DNA of 64,000 nt from Rhizobium gallicum bv. gallicum R602sp. GTDB taxonomy: Bacteria; Pseudomonadota; Alphaproteobacteria; Rhizobiales; Rhizobiaceae. The number at the start of each line of letters is the position of its first letter. Within the stretch, counting starts at the first letter, position 1. The position numbers were made by a program, and so were the translations under genes. Below, piece by piece: positions 25,407-34,996 of this stretch. The DNA lies in NCBI RefSeq assembly GCF_000816845.1, contig NZ_CP006877.1:1927501-1991500 (forward strand), read 5' to 3'. Under the pieces are notes generated by a model. The model was not told where the DNA came from, did no database searches, and was given only the letters and a program-made list of their open reading frames with translations.

Positions 25407-27269
25407 TCAGCCGGCGCAGCGCCACAGCCAGACGTCGATGCTGCCGGAGCGGCCGCGGATTTTCGTCTCCAGCGGACCTTCGAGTGGACCGGCCGGCAAG
25501 GGAGGGCCGGTGCCGGCGGATGCTGCGCGGACAAGTGCCGCGCTGAAGGCTACCTCAGCGCCGCGACTGGCTGCAACTTCCATCAGGCGGCTGGCGACAT
25601 TGACGGTGTCGCCGGTCGCGGTGATCTGCTGGCGATCGCCGGTGCCGAGGCGCGAGGCGACGACCGCCCCGCAATGGGCGCCGATCTTGAAGCCGATCTT
25701 CCGTCCCCCTTGGAGAGCTGTGTGCGAATCGAGCCAGGAGCGCATGCGATCTGCGAGCGCCAGTGCGCAGGCGGCGGCGCGCGAAGCGTCGTCTTCGGCC
25801 GGGTGCGGCAGCCCGAACAGGATCATCGCACCATCGCCCATGAAGCTCGTGATCGCCCCGCCATGTGCCCGCGCCTCCTGGTCGGCTATCTCGAAAAAGC
25901 CGCTCAAGACCTCCCGCACGGTTACCGCTCCGACCGCTTCACTAAGCCCGGTAAAGCCCGAGAGATCGATGAAGACCACGGCAGCATCCTGCCGGACTGG
26001 CTCGGCAAGGAAGGATGGATCGCGTGCGAGCCATTCTCCAAGGCCGGGTGCTTCGATGCGTTGCAGGAGCTCGCTTTGGGCAGCGAAATGGCGCACCTGG
26101 CGGCGTCCGAGAAGGAGTTGGGCTGCGCCGAAGATGAGAACCGGAGGCAACGCGGCGGCGACCGGCAACGCTGCGCTCAGCCAATAGCCTGCCTTGAACA
26201 TGGCAAGATTGATGGTCGCCCAGACCACAAAAACGAGAGCGATCAAGACGAAACCGATCAGGCTGCGCCGCCAGGCTATCAGGCCGACGAGCGCAAGCGG
26301 CAGAAGCACCGCGACCGTGGCGTCGAGCCGACGAATATTGTGATCGCGGACGATGCTATCTCCGGCGATCAGATGCGCGATCGCGGTAGAAATGACCTCG
26401 ACCCCGGGAAGAACCGGATCGAAAGGCGTCGGAAAAACGTCGCCACCGGCGGTGACGGTTGCGCCGATAACGACGACGCGATTCTCGATCGCGTCTGCAG
26501 GCACCTTGCCATCGAGCGCATCCATCAGGCTGAAAGTTGGGATTGTCCGGCGCGGGCCGTAGAAGGTAAGCGGCAGGCGCTGACCAGTATCGGTCGGAAT
26601 ATGCCTGTCGGCAAAGGAAATGCTGCCCGGCTGGAAGGCCGGATCGCGATCGAGCGCCAGCGACGCCGCGCGTAGCGGAAACGACGGATCCACACGCCCG
26701 GCGCTGCGCGAGATCAGCGGAATGAAGCGGGGGACGCCCGTCTCATCCGTTGCGACATTAACGACGCCGGTAGCGGCGATATCGGAAAAACGCTTGAGAG
26801 GAAGGAGCAGGCTGTCGGCGACCGGAATGCCTGAAAGCGGATCGTTCGGATCGCTTGTCACCATCTGCTTGCTTTCCGGAAAGACGGCGGCAGCCGCGAT
26901 GACAGAGGGCACCAGGCTGAGGGCCGATGCAAGTGCGACATCGCCTTCCTCGGTGCCGGGGTCGAGCAAGAGCAGATCAAGTGCGATCGTCTTCGGCTTC
27001 GACGCGGCAACGGCGGTGATTGCGCGGGCAAGCGTTGCGCGATCGATCGGAAAACCGTGCGAAGCTGCGGTCCGGTCGTCGATCGCAATGATCGCGACGG
27101 CAGGCGGCGGCGACTTGCCGCCGATCAGCACGCTTCGAATATCGGTCAGCGAAGCTTCCATCCGGTCGAGGAACCCGGCGCTGCCAGTCAGATGCAGGGA
27201 GCCCAGAAAGCCTCCCCAGAGTGCGGACAGAAGAAGGGCTGTAGTGATCAGAAATCGCTGGAGCGGCAT
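25407..27269 (-). CDS. CHASE2-domain class III nucleotidyl cyclase
   Basis: The start at 27269 gives a clean N-terminal membrane helix (LITTALLLSALWGGFLGSL). CHASE2 follows (about residues 30-330, with VAIIAIDDRTAASHGFP and VVVIGATVTAGGDVFPTP), then three membrane helices and a class III cyclase domain. Metal-binding Asp residues are present (VFIDLSGFT and FMGDGAMILFG), as are the Asn and Arg of DTVNVASRL. The usual substrate-specifying Lys before F-x-GD is replaced by Ser (TSFMGDG). The protein would sense an extracytoplasmic signal. It lies 7 bp behind the FecR gene, a common pairing in rhizobia. Confidence 0.9.
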   Translation of the reverse strand: MPLQRFLITTALLLSALWGGFLGSLHLTGSAGFLDRMEASLTDIRSVLIGGKSPPPAVAIIAIDDRTAASHGFPIDRATLARAITAVAASKPKTIALDLLLLDPGTEEGDVALASALSLVPSVIAAAAVFPESKQMVTSDPNDPLSGIPVADSLLLPLKRFSDIAATGVVNVATDETGVPRFIPLISRSAGRVDPSFPLRAASLALDRDPAFQPGSISFADRHIPTDTGQRLPLTFYGPRRTIPTFSLMDALDGKVPADAIENRVVVIGATVTAGGDVFPTPFDPVLPGVEVISTAIAHLIAGDSIVRDHNIRRLDATVAVLLPLALVGLIAWRRSLIGFVLIALVFVVWATINLAMFKAGYWLSAALPVAAALPPVLIFGAAQLLLGRRQVRHFAAQSELLQRIEAPGLGEWLARDPSFLAEPVRQDAAVVFIDLSGFTGLSEAVGAVTVREVLSGFFEIADQEARAHGGAITSFMGDGAMILFGLPHPAEDDASRAAACALALADRMRSWLDSHTALQGGRKIGFKIGAHCGAVVASRLGTGDRQQITATGDTVNVASRLMEVAASRGAEVAFSAALVRAASAGTGPPLPAGPLEGPLETKIRGRSGSIDVWLWRCAG

Positions 27270-27276
27270 GAGGGTT

Positions 27277-27804
27277 CTACTGGCCGAGGCGGGCAAGCAG
27301 GGCGGCGGCGCGGGCGGCCGGCCAGCGGCGCACCTCAAGCGCACCGGTGCCGCTCACAACATCGACGCCCTCACCGGGGCCGAGCACCACGGGATCGCCC
27401 GCAGGACGGCGCACGGCAACGGAGCCTTGGACCACAAGTACGGAGGTCCGGCCGCCCGCAACGTCGACGGCCCATTGCGTGCCGCGCACGGCAGCGATTG
27501 CCTGCGGCGTCACCACCTGAAAGCCACCTGTGTGGCGAGCGTCGTCGACATCGACCAGGATTGCCTTGCCACGCAGCGACACAACATCGGGGCTGCCATC
27601 GCGGTTGCGGTCATTCAACCTGAAGGCGGCACCCGCCTCGGCCGTCACCGTGACCCCGTTCGGGCAGCGGAGAACCTCACGCCCGCCCGCTGCATTCTCG
27701 ACAGTGCAGCCGCCGGTTTGGGCAAGTGCCGCGCCCGCCGGCAGCAGAAATGCCGCAAGGGCGGATGCGGTAGAACCGCACAGGAATGCTGAGATTACGC
27801 TCAT
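27277..27804 (-). CDS. FecR-domain periplasmic protein
   Basis: The ATG at 27804 gives a signal peptide ending PAGAALAQ. The mature part contains a FecR domain: LRGKAILVDVDDARHTGG, then FQVVTPQAIAAVRGTQWAVD and TSVLVVQGSVAVRR, ending with VVLGPGEGVDVV. The 175-residue protein lacks the anti-sigma N-terminal segment of true FecR, so it is a periplasmic FecR-only protein. Such proteins usually partner with the CHASE2 cyclase encoded immediately downstream. A sensory complex with the CHASE2 domain in the periplasm is a reasonable inference. Confidence 0.9.
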   Translation of the reverse strand: MSVISAFLCGSTASALAAFLLPAGAALAQTGGCTVENAAGGREVLRCPNGVTVTAEAGAAFRLNDRNRDGSPDVVSLRGKAILVDVDDARHTGGFQVVTPQAIAAVRGTQWAVDVAGGRTSVLVVQGSVAVRRPAGDPVVLGPGEGVDVVSGTGALEVRRWPAARAAALLARLGQ

Positions 27805-27946
27805 GATACGTCCCCACCTCGCGCGCAAGTACCCACACCGGCATGGTGTTCGCCATGCGGCCAAGTGCTTGTCCCGGCACCGTCACCATAAAACAAAACA
27901 AGAGTTTCGTATGCAGAAAAGCGCAGACTGGCAAGGCCGGCCGGCC

Positions 27947-29092
27947 TTATGCGCCAGAGGTTTCGATAGCGGGACCGGTGTAACGGGCTCTTGGACGGAT
28001 GAGATGCCCACTCTCGACCTGTTCCATCGCATGCGCCATCCATCCGCAGCTGCGGGCGAGCGCGAAGATCACGAGCGGCGCATCCCGTGGAAGCTCGAAG
28101 TGTTCCGCCATTGCCGTCAGCGCGAAGTCGATGTTGACGCGCTCGCCGATCATCGCTTCGCCGGCCTCTTGGATCTCGAAGAAAACTTCCGCTGGCGTGA
28201 CATGCGCAAGCAGAGCTTCGGCGCGGATATCGCCGTCTGGATAGAGCGGATGACCGAAGGCCGGAAGCCGGCTGCCCTGCGCCAGGATGCGGCGGATGGC
28301 TTCCTTGGCGCCGATACGCCTAGCCGTCTCGGAAAGCGTTGCCACGGCCTCCCAAGCGCCGCCGTGCAGCGGACCTGTCAGCGTTGCAAGACCGGAAAGC
28401 ACCGATGCGGAAAGGGTCGCGCCCGCGGACGCCGTGACGCGTGCGGCGAAGGTCGATGCATTGAGTTCGTGATCGGCAAGCAGTACTAAGGCGCGGCGCA
28501 CCGCATCGCTGGCTTCTGGCCGGCGCCAGCTTTTTGCAAGGCGCCGATGGAGAGGCTGGTCCGGTGCGCCTGGCGCGAGCGCGGAAGCGATCGTCGTCAT
28601 GATATCTTGCGCTTCGGCTCGCAACGCCGGGAGCGAACGGCCGAGGCTCGGCAGGTCTTGAGGCACGCGGGCGGCGAGCGCCGAGAAAGCGGCAGCCACG
28701 GACGGAACGGATGACACGCTCCCGCCGGCGGCGAGGTTGATAGGCGTACCTTTGGTCCAAAGCAGTGCCGCCGTTTCTTCAAGCGTTGCATTCTCGGAAA
28801 GTCTGGCGGCATCAACTCCGCGATAGTAGAGATGCCCATTGACGACGGTCGAAACCGCTGACGGAAGCACGGGATCGCCCCACTGTATCGCCTCCGCTGC
28901 GACAGTCTCGACCTTCCGCCGGCCTGCGTGGCGCTCGGCAAGCCGGGTGACGTCAGCGGTGTAATAGAGGCTGCGACGCGGGTCGGATGGATCGGGCTTG
29001 GCGCGAATGCGTCCCCGACTGACATTGGCATAAAGCGTCTGCGGCTTAGTACCGAGACGGTTCAGCGCTTCCTCCGCAGTCAACCAGGACAT
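27947..29092 (-). CDS. Citrate synthase-family protein with N-terminal helix-turn-helix
   Basis: Residues 1-55 (SWLTAEEALNRLGTKPQTLYANVSRGRIRAK) look like an excisionase/MerR-type helix-turn-helix. Residues 75-381 are a small type II citrate synthase with the three catalytic residues in place: His in LHGGAW, His in FGHPLYPDGD, Asp in NIDFAL. The 381-residue protein could be an enzyme with a DNA-binding-like appendage, or an enzyme-derived regulator. It is divergent from a second citrate synthase gene across an 83-bp region with palindromes. Whether it uses acetyl-CoA or propionyl-CoA cannot be told. Confidence 0.88.
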   Translation of the reverse strand: MSWLTAEEALNRLGTKPQTLYANVSRGRIRAKPDPSDPRRSLYYTADVTRLAERHAGRRKVETVAAEAIQWGDPVLPSAVSTVVNGHLYYRGVDAARLSENATLEETAALLWTKGTPINLAAGGSVSSVPSVAAAFSALAARVPQDLPSLGRSLPALRAEAQDIMTTIASALAPGAPDQPLHRRLAKSWRRPEASDAVRRALVLLADHELNASTFAARVTASAGATLSASVLSGLATLTGPLHGGAWEAVATLSETARRIGAKEAIRRILAQGSRLPAFGHPLYPDGDIRAEALLAHVTPAEVFFEIQEAGEAMIGERVNIDFALTAMAEHFELPRDAPLVIFALARSCGWMAHAMEQVESGHLIRPRARYTGPAIETSGA

Positions 29093-29103
29093 TGAGCCTC
29101 ATA

Positions 29104-29134
29104 TTGATCAAATCCATCAAGATTGACGTCAATC
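29104..29134. promoter_or_regulatory. Palindromes between the two citrate synthase genes
   Basis: The divergent region holds two perfect palindromes: ttgatcaa (29104-29111) and gattgacgtcaatc (29121-29134). A further caatc half follows at once. Such TTGA-rich dyads are the expected form of an operator. The helix-turn-helix-bearing synthase beside it is one candidate ligand; a MerR or GntR regulator elsewhere is another. Confidence 0.5.
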
Positions 29135-29175
29135 AATCTAGGACCGATCTTCTGTTCCGTAAAGGAGAAATGCCT

Positions 29176-30261
29176 ATGAAAAACGGTTTGGAAGATGTGA
29201 TTGCCGCGGAGACCCGGCTTTCGGATGTCGACGGTCCGGCCGGGCGGCTGATCATCCGTGGCGTGTCGCTCGACGACCTCGTTGCGGACGGCACCTATGA
29301 AAGCGTCGCGGCGCTGCTGCTTGACGGATTGTTGGAAGCGCACGTCAATGCCGAGGGTTTGAAAGAGCGGCTCGGAGCGGCACGCGCAGAAATCTACGCG
29401 TATGTCGTGGCCGACGCCACCCTCCTCGCCCTGCCACCGGTCGATGCGATGAGGGCACTGATTGCGCGACTGCCGGACGGCGAGGATTTTGAAACGGCGT
29501 TCAGGCTCCTTGCGGCCCCCGCCGTGTTCCTGCCGGCGGTTCTGCGGATACAGCGCGGAGAAGCGCCTGTTCCGCCGACTGCCTCAATATCGCAAGCCGC
29601 AGACATCCTACGCATGATGACGGGCAGGCTGCCGAGTGTCGAACAAACGGCTGCGCTCGACGCCTATCTGGTGACGATCTCCGATCACGGGTTGAACGCC
29701 TCCACCTTCGCATCGCGGGTAATCGCCTCGACGCATGCCGGCCTCACGTCATCAGTGCTCGCGGCGATCAGCGCGCTGAAAGGTCCGCTGCATGGCGGCG
29801 CGCCGGGACCGGTTCTCGACATGCTTGATGCGATCGGTGCTGAAAGCCATGCAAAGACCTGGCTCGCGGCTGCCCTCGACCGCGGCGAGAGGCTGATGGG
29901 CTTCGGCCATCGCATCTATCGCGTCCGTGACCCGCGTGCCGACGCCTTGAAAAATGCACTGAAGCCGCTTGTCGCAACCGGCCAGGTCGATCGGTCGCGG
30001 ATCACTCTGGCCGAGGCGATCGAAAAGGCGGCGCTCGCAATGCTTAAGGAACGCAAGCCGGATCGTCCCTTGGACGTGAATGTCGAATTCTACACGGCGT
30101 TGCTTCTGGAATCGCTTGGGTTCCCGCGCGAGGCCTTCACCGGCGTCTTTGCGATCGGCCGCACCGTCGGCTGGATTGCGCATGCGCGCGAGCAGTTGCT
30201 CGAAGGCCGGTTGATCAGACCGAAGTCTGTCTATGTCGGGCCTTTTCCGATCGCGGCTTGA
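29176..30261 (+). CDS. Citrate/2-methylcitrate synthase-family protein
   Basis: The ATG at 29176 is chosen because AGGAG ends eight bases upstream; the ATG at 29170 would be too close. The 361-residue enzyme has the family catalytic residues: His in GPLHGGAPG, His in FGHRIYRVRDPRA, Asp in DVNVEFYTALLLESLG. The GHRIY...RDPRA region resembles 2-methylcitrate/citrate synthases of Gram-positive type more than hexameric GltA. The pair with the divergent synthase suggests that the two products may form a hetero-oligomer (inference). The substrate is open. Confidence 0.9.
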   Translation: MKNGLEDVIAAETRLSDVDGPAGRLIIRGVSLDDLVADGTYESVAALLLDGLLEAHVNAEGLKERLGAARAEIYAYVVADATLLALPPVDAMRALIARLPDGEDFETAFRLLAAPAVFLPAVLRIQRGEAPVPPTASISQAADILRMMTGRLPSVEQTAALDAYLVTISDHGLNASTFASRVIASTHAGLTSSVLAAISALKGPLHGGAPGPVLDMLDAIGAESHAKTWLAAALDRGERLMGFGHRIYRVRDPRADALKNALKPLVATGQVDRSRITLAEAIEKAALAMLKERKPDRPLDVNVEFYTALLLESLGFPREAFTGVFAIGRTVGWIAHAREQLLEGRLIRPKSVYVGPFPIAA

Positions 30262-30639
30262 ACAGAGTTCCGGCGGCAGGTTCACGCCTGTCGCCGGATC
30301 TGCAAGCTTTTCGCTCGGCATTGTCGATAGCGAGGAAACCGCCCGACTGCCGGCCCCAGAGGCCGCCCCCGCGCATGGCGCAGGCTGCCTAGCTGCATCG
30401 GGGCGGGCTATCGCGATCCTCGTCCCGCTGGCGGGAGAACAGCTTGATCGCACCCATGTTGGAGAAAGTATCGACCAGCATGCCGGAGATTGCGGATTCG
30501 GTTTCCTGGTGCTGCGGTTTGGGTGCAATCCCGCGGCCAGCAGGGGGCGCGCCGCTTTGGCACACGTTCATTGACGTTGGCAGGCATGGTCGCCTCTTGC
30601 TCCAAGGGACATGGAGGCGACGTGTTTTCAGGGGCGAAA
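30262..30639. other. Gene-free stretch with a gene remnant
   Basis: About 380 bp between the rightward citrate synthase and the leftward pyrG stop. Apart from the short ABC-exporter remnant at 30412-30525 I see no gene, and no clear intrinsic terminator for either neighbour. Confidence 0.5.
30412..30525 (-). pseudogene. Short remnant of an ABC exporter membrane domain
   Basis: The minus strand reads ESAISGMLVDTFSNMGAIKL followed by FSRQRDEDRD. This matches the conserved coupling region of MsbA-type ABC exporters (SG-IVD-xSN-xxVKLF-R-xxE). Only about 38 residues survive, without start, Walker motifs or the rest of the domain. It is a relic, probably left by deletion next to the citrate synthase gene. 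Confidence 0.5.
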
Positions 30640-32393
<1,754 letters not shown>

Positions 32394-32408
32394 ATTTGGT
32401 TGACCGGG

Positions 32409-32885
32409 TTATTGTCCCGTTGGGACGCCGGTTCCGTTTTGTGCCGGGGCTGCCGGAGTCGCAGGCGTTGCCGGGGCCGGCTGCGTCGCAGGTGCGGTCG
32501 CCGTCGGCGCCTGAGCGCCTGGAGCGGCAGCGCCGCCGTTCGGAACGCCGTTGCCGGCAGGCTGGTTCGCGGGCTGCTGCGGAGTGCCGCCGCCGAGCGA
32601 ATCGAGAATGCCGTTGCCCTGCCCGCTCGTTGCCGGGATGCGGTCGAGAATATCGGTCGGGCTGCCCTGATAGCGCGTCAGGATGCCGAGGCCGAGCGAG
32701 GTGATGAAGAACAGCGCTGCAAGGATCGCAGTCGTACGCGTCAGCGCATTGGCCGTTCCGCGCGCGGACATGAAGCCGGAACCGCCGCCGATGCCAAGGC
32801 CGCCGCCTTCCGAGCGCTGGATGAGTACGACGCCGACAAGCGCCAGCACGATCATGAGGTGGATGACAATCAATACTGTCTGCAT
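32409..32885 (-). CDS. secG: Preprotein translocase subunit SecG
   Basis: Residues 1-75 form the SecG core with two membrane helices (VLIVIHLMIVLALVGVVLIQ and AILAALFFITSLGLGILT) and the conserved RSEGGGLGIGGGSGFMSARG loop. The C-terminal half is an Ala/Pro/Gly-rich low-complexity tail, typical of rhizobial SecG, making it 158 residues compared with 110 in E. coli. SecG stimulates SecYEG-dependent export. It follows tpiA by 104 bp on the same strand. Confidence 0.96.
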   Translation of the reverse strand: MQTVLIVIHLMIVLALVGVVLIQRSEGGGLGIGGGSGFMSARGTANALTRTTAILAALFFITSLGLGILTRYQGSPTDILDRIPATSGQGNGILDSLGGGTPQQPANQPAGNGVPNGGAAAPGAQAPTATAPATQPAPATPATPAAPAQNGTGVPTGQ

Positions 32886-32989
32886 GGGTCCAGTCCTGCC
32901 CGCATGCGGCGGGCATCGAATAAAATCTGGCGCTGTTTACATGAGGTGATCCGCTATTCCAAGCCCTTCGGCCCAGAATATATATGGCA

Positions 32990-33760
32990 TCACGCGAGCA
33001 GCGCTTCGTATGCGCCGTAGATGGCGAGGAAATCGGATGCTTTCAAGCTAGCGCCGCCAATCAACGCACCGTCGACGTTGGCGACGCCCATCAGTTCCTT
33101 GGCATTGCCGGGCTTGACGGAGCCGCCATAGAGAATACGGACTTTCTCGCCATTGGCGCCGAAACGGGCGACGAGTTCCGAACGCATGAAGGAATGCGCC
33201 TTCTCGACGTCCTGCACCGTCGGCGTGAGGCCGGTGCCGATCGCCCAGACGGGTTCGTAGGCGATCACCGTGTTCTCCGGCGTCGCGGTATCCGGAACGG
33301 AGGCGGAAAGCTGTCGCTTGAGAATGTCAAGGGTCTGCCCGGCCTTGCGCTGGTCCGCCGTCTCGCCGATGCAGATAATGGCGGTGAGATCGGCAGCGAA
33401 GGCAGCCTCGGCCTTGGCGCGGACGAGATGGTCGGTCTCAGCATGGTCCGTCCGGCGCTCCGAATGGCCGACGATCACGTAGGTTCCGAAGCAATCGGCG
33501 ATCATCTCGGCTGAGATATCGCCGGTATGCGCGCCCGACGGGCTCTGATGGCAATCCTGCGCACCGATCGCAAGCGGGCTGTCGGTGCAGAGCGCGGTCG
33601 CGACATAAAGCAGCGTCGCGGGCGGGCAGATGAGCGACTCGACCTTCTTGGCAAGGGGCGAATTCACGCCTTCCGCAATCGCCTTGACCTGATCGAGGGA
33701 GGCGCGCGTGCCGTTCATTTTCCAGTTTCCCGCCACGAGCGGGCGCACGTCAGGTGTCAT
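32990..33760 (-). CDS. tpiA: Triose-phosphate isomerase
   Basis: The start at 33760 ([17 protein letters not shown]) gives the normal 256 residues. Catalytic residues are present: Lys in NWKMNG, His in VGHSERR, and Glu in [10 protein letters not shown], followed by the mobile loop 6. It interconverts DHAP and glyceraldehyde-3-phosphate. The loop [12 protein letters not shown] binds phosphate. It is the first of the leftward tpiA-secG-pyrG group. Confidence 0.98.
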   Translation of the reverse strand: MTPDVRPLVAGNWKMNGTRASLDQVKAIAEGVNSPLAKKVESLICPPATLLYVATALCTDSPLAIGAQDCHQSPSGAHTGDISAEMIADCFGTYVIVGHSERRTDHAETDHLVRAKAEAAFAADLTAIICIGETADQRKAGQTLDILKRQLSASVPDTATPENTVIAYEPVWAIGTGLTPTVQDVEKAHSFMRSELVARFGANGEKVRILYGGSVKPGNAKELMGVANVDGALIGGASLKASDFLAIYGAYEALLA

Positions 33761-33894
33761 GCCAGCCTTCCCAATTTTTCCGTATTGAGCGGCCTTAGCA
33801 AAAGCATTCGGCATTGAAAAGCTTTTGAACCTTCACGCAACCGAAATAAGGCCGATTTGCCGCGCAAATGCTTAAAATTTGGCGGCGCAAGTGT

Positions 33895-34779
33895 CTAGGA
33901 AGCGAGAATCCGGTTCAAAACCCTCCGCCAATCGATCATGCGGATCGGCGTGCCGTGGTTACCGTTTTGAAAAAGCGTGAAATGGACCGGGTATTTCGCC
34001 TCATGAAGTTTTTCGAAGAAAGCCTGCTGTCGGGCAGCGGCGTAGACCGGATCGCGGCTGCCATGGACGAACCAAAGTGGCAGCTTCGCCTTGTAGAACG
34101 CGCTCTTTACGAAGTCCGGATCCGTGACGCCGCTCATGACGACCATGCCCTTCAGCCGTTTGACACTGCCCGCATCGCGCGCAATGCCCCAGCAGACCTG
34201 GCTGCCCATGGAAGCACAGGAAAGGATGACCGGGCGGCGGCCGGATTTCTCGCTCGCATAGCGGATCAGCCCGGCGATGTCTGCGACGCCCTCGCCGTCG
34301 AACGTACGCACTGTCGGGGAATAATAGACGCCGCCATTGGCCACGGCCAGGTTCTTGAGCCGATTAAAATTGCCGCCGAAGCTGTAGTCGTTGACGCCGA
34401 GCCGCCGGTCGCCGTCGCGCCCGTGGATAAAGATCACGGTGAATTGCGCATTGTCTGTCGGTCCCACCCTGGTGAGATCCACCCGGCGGCCATTGAGCGA
34501 CAGTGTTTCGTCCTGCTGTTGCTTGCGGACAGCGAGCGACACATATTTCTGCTGCGCGCGCTTTTGCGGGATCTGGTCGCGACCGTTGATGTCGCGCATC
34601 TCGTCATATTCGACGGCTTCGAAGGCGCCGCCATCGGCGGTTTGCAACACGTTCTGTCTGGAGAAAAGTTCGTCCTTGTAAGGCGGCAGCGTGTCGGCTG
34701 CGGCGCTGCCGATTCCGGCGGACAGGAAAAAGGTCGCAATTGCGGCGATAATCATGCAATGACTTGTGGACATTCTCAT
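33895..34779 (-). CDS. Exported alpha/beta hydrolase-fold protein
   Basis: The 294-residue protein begins with a signal peptide (MIIAAIATFFLSAGIGSAAA). The fold is visible from IFIHGRDGDRR (oxyanion region), a nucleophile-elbow-like ILSCASMGSQVCWG (Ser in CASMGS), WFVHGSRDPVY (Asp), and QNGNHGTPIRMIDWR (His). The elbow deviates slightly from GxSxG. It is probably a periplasmic esterase or lipase-like enzyme; homologues occur in rhizobia without a known substrate. It is isolated, divergent from parE. Confidence 0.75.
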   Translation of the reverse strand: MRMSTSHCMIIAAIATFFLSAGIGSAAADTLPPYKDELFSRQNVLQTADGGAFEAVEYDEMRDINGRDQIPQKRAQQKYVSLAVRKQQQDETLSLNGRRVDLTRVGPTDNAQFTVIFIHGRDGDRRLGVNDYSFGGNFNRLKNLAVANGGVYYSPTVRTFDGEGVADIAGLIRYASEKSGRRPVILSCASMGSQVCWGIARDAGSVKRLKGMVVMSGVTDPDFVKSAFYKAKLPLWFVHGSRDPVYAAARQQAFFEKLHEAKYPVHFTLFQNGNHGTPIRMIDWRRVLNRILAS

Positions 34780-34996
34780 GCGGGCGGTTTCCTAACACAT
34801 CATGCCGCTTGCCATTCTAGGCCCGGCAACGCAAACCAATTCCATAGAATTCCGCCAAATCGGGCGGCGTCGCGTAACGAGACGCTTTCTGGCAGAATCT
34901 GCCTGATTCGCTAACGTGACATCAAATGCGGTGATTTTGGGTCTTGCCCTAAGCGTACGTGCGGCCCAAAACAGGATTGAAGATCTGAACGACTCC

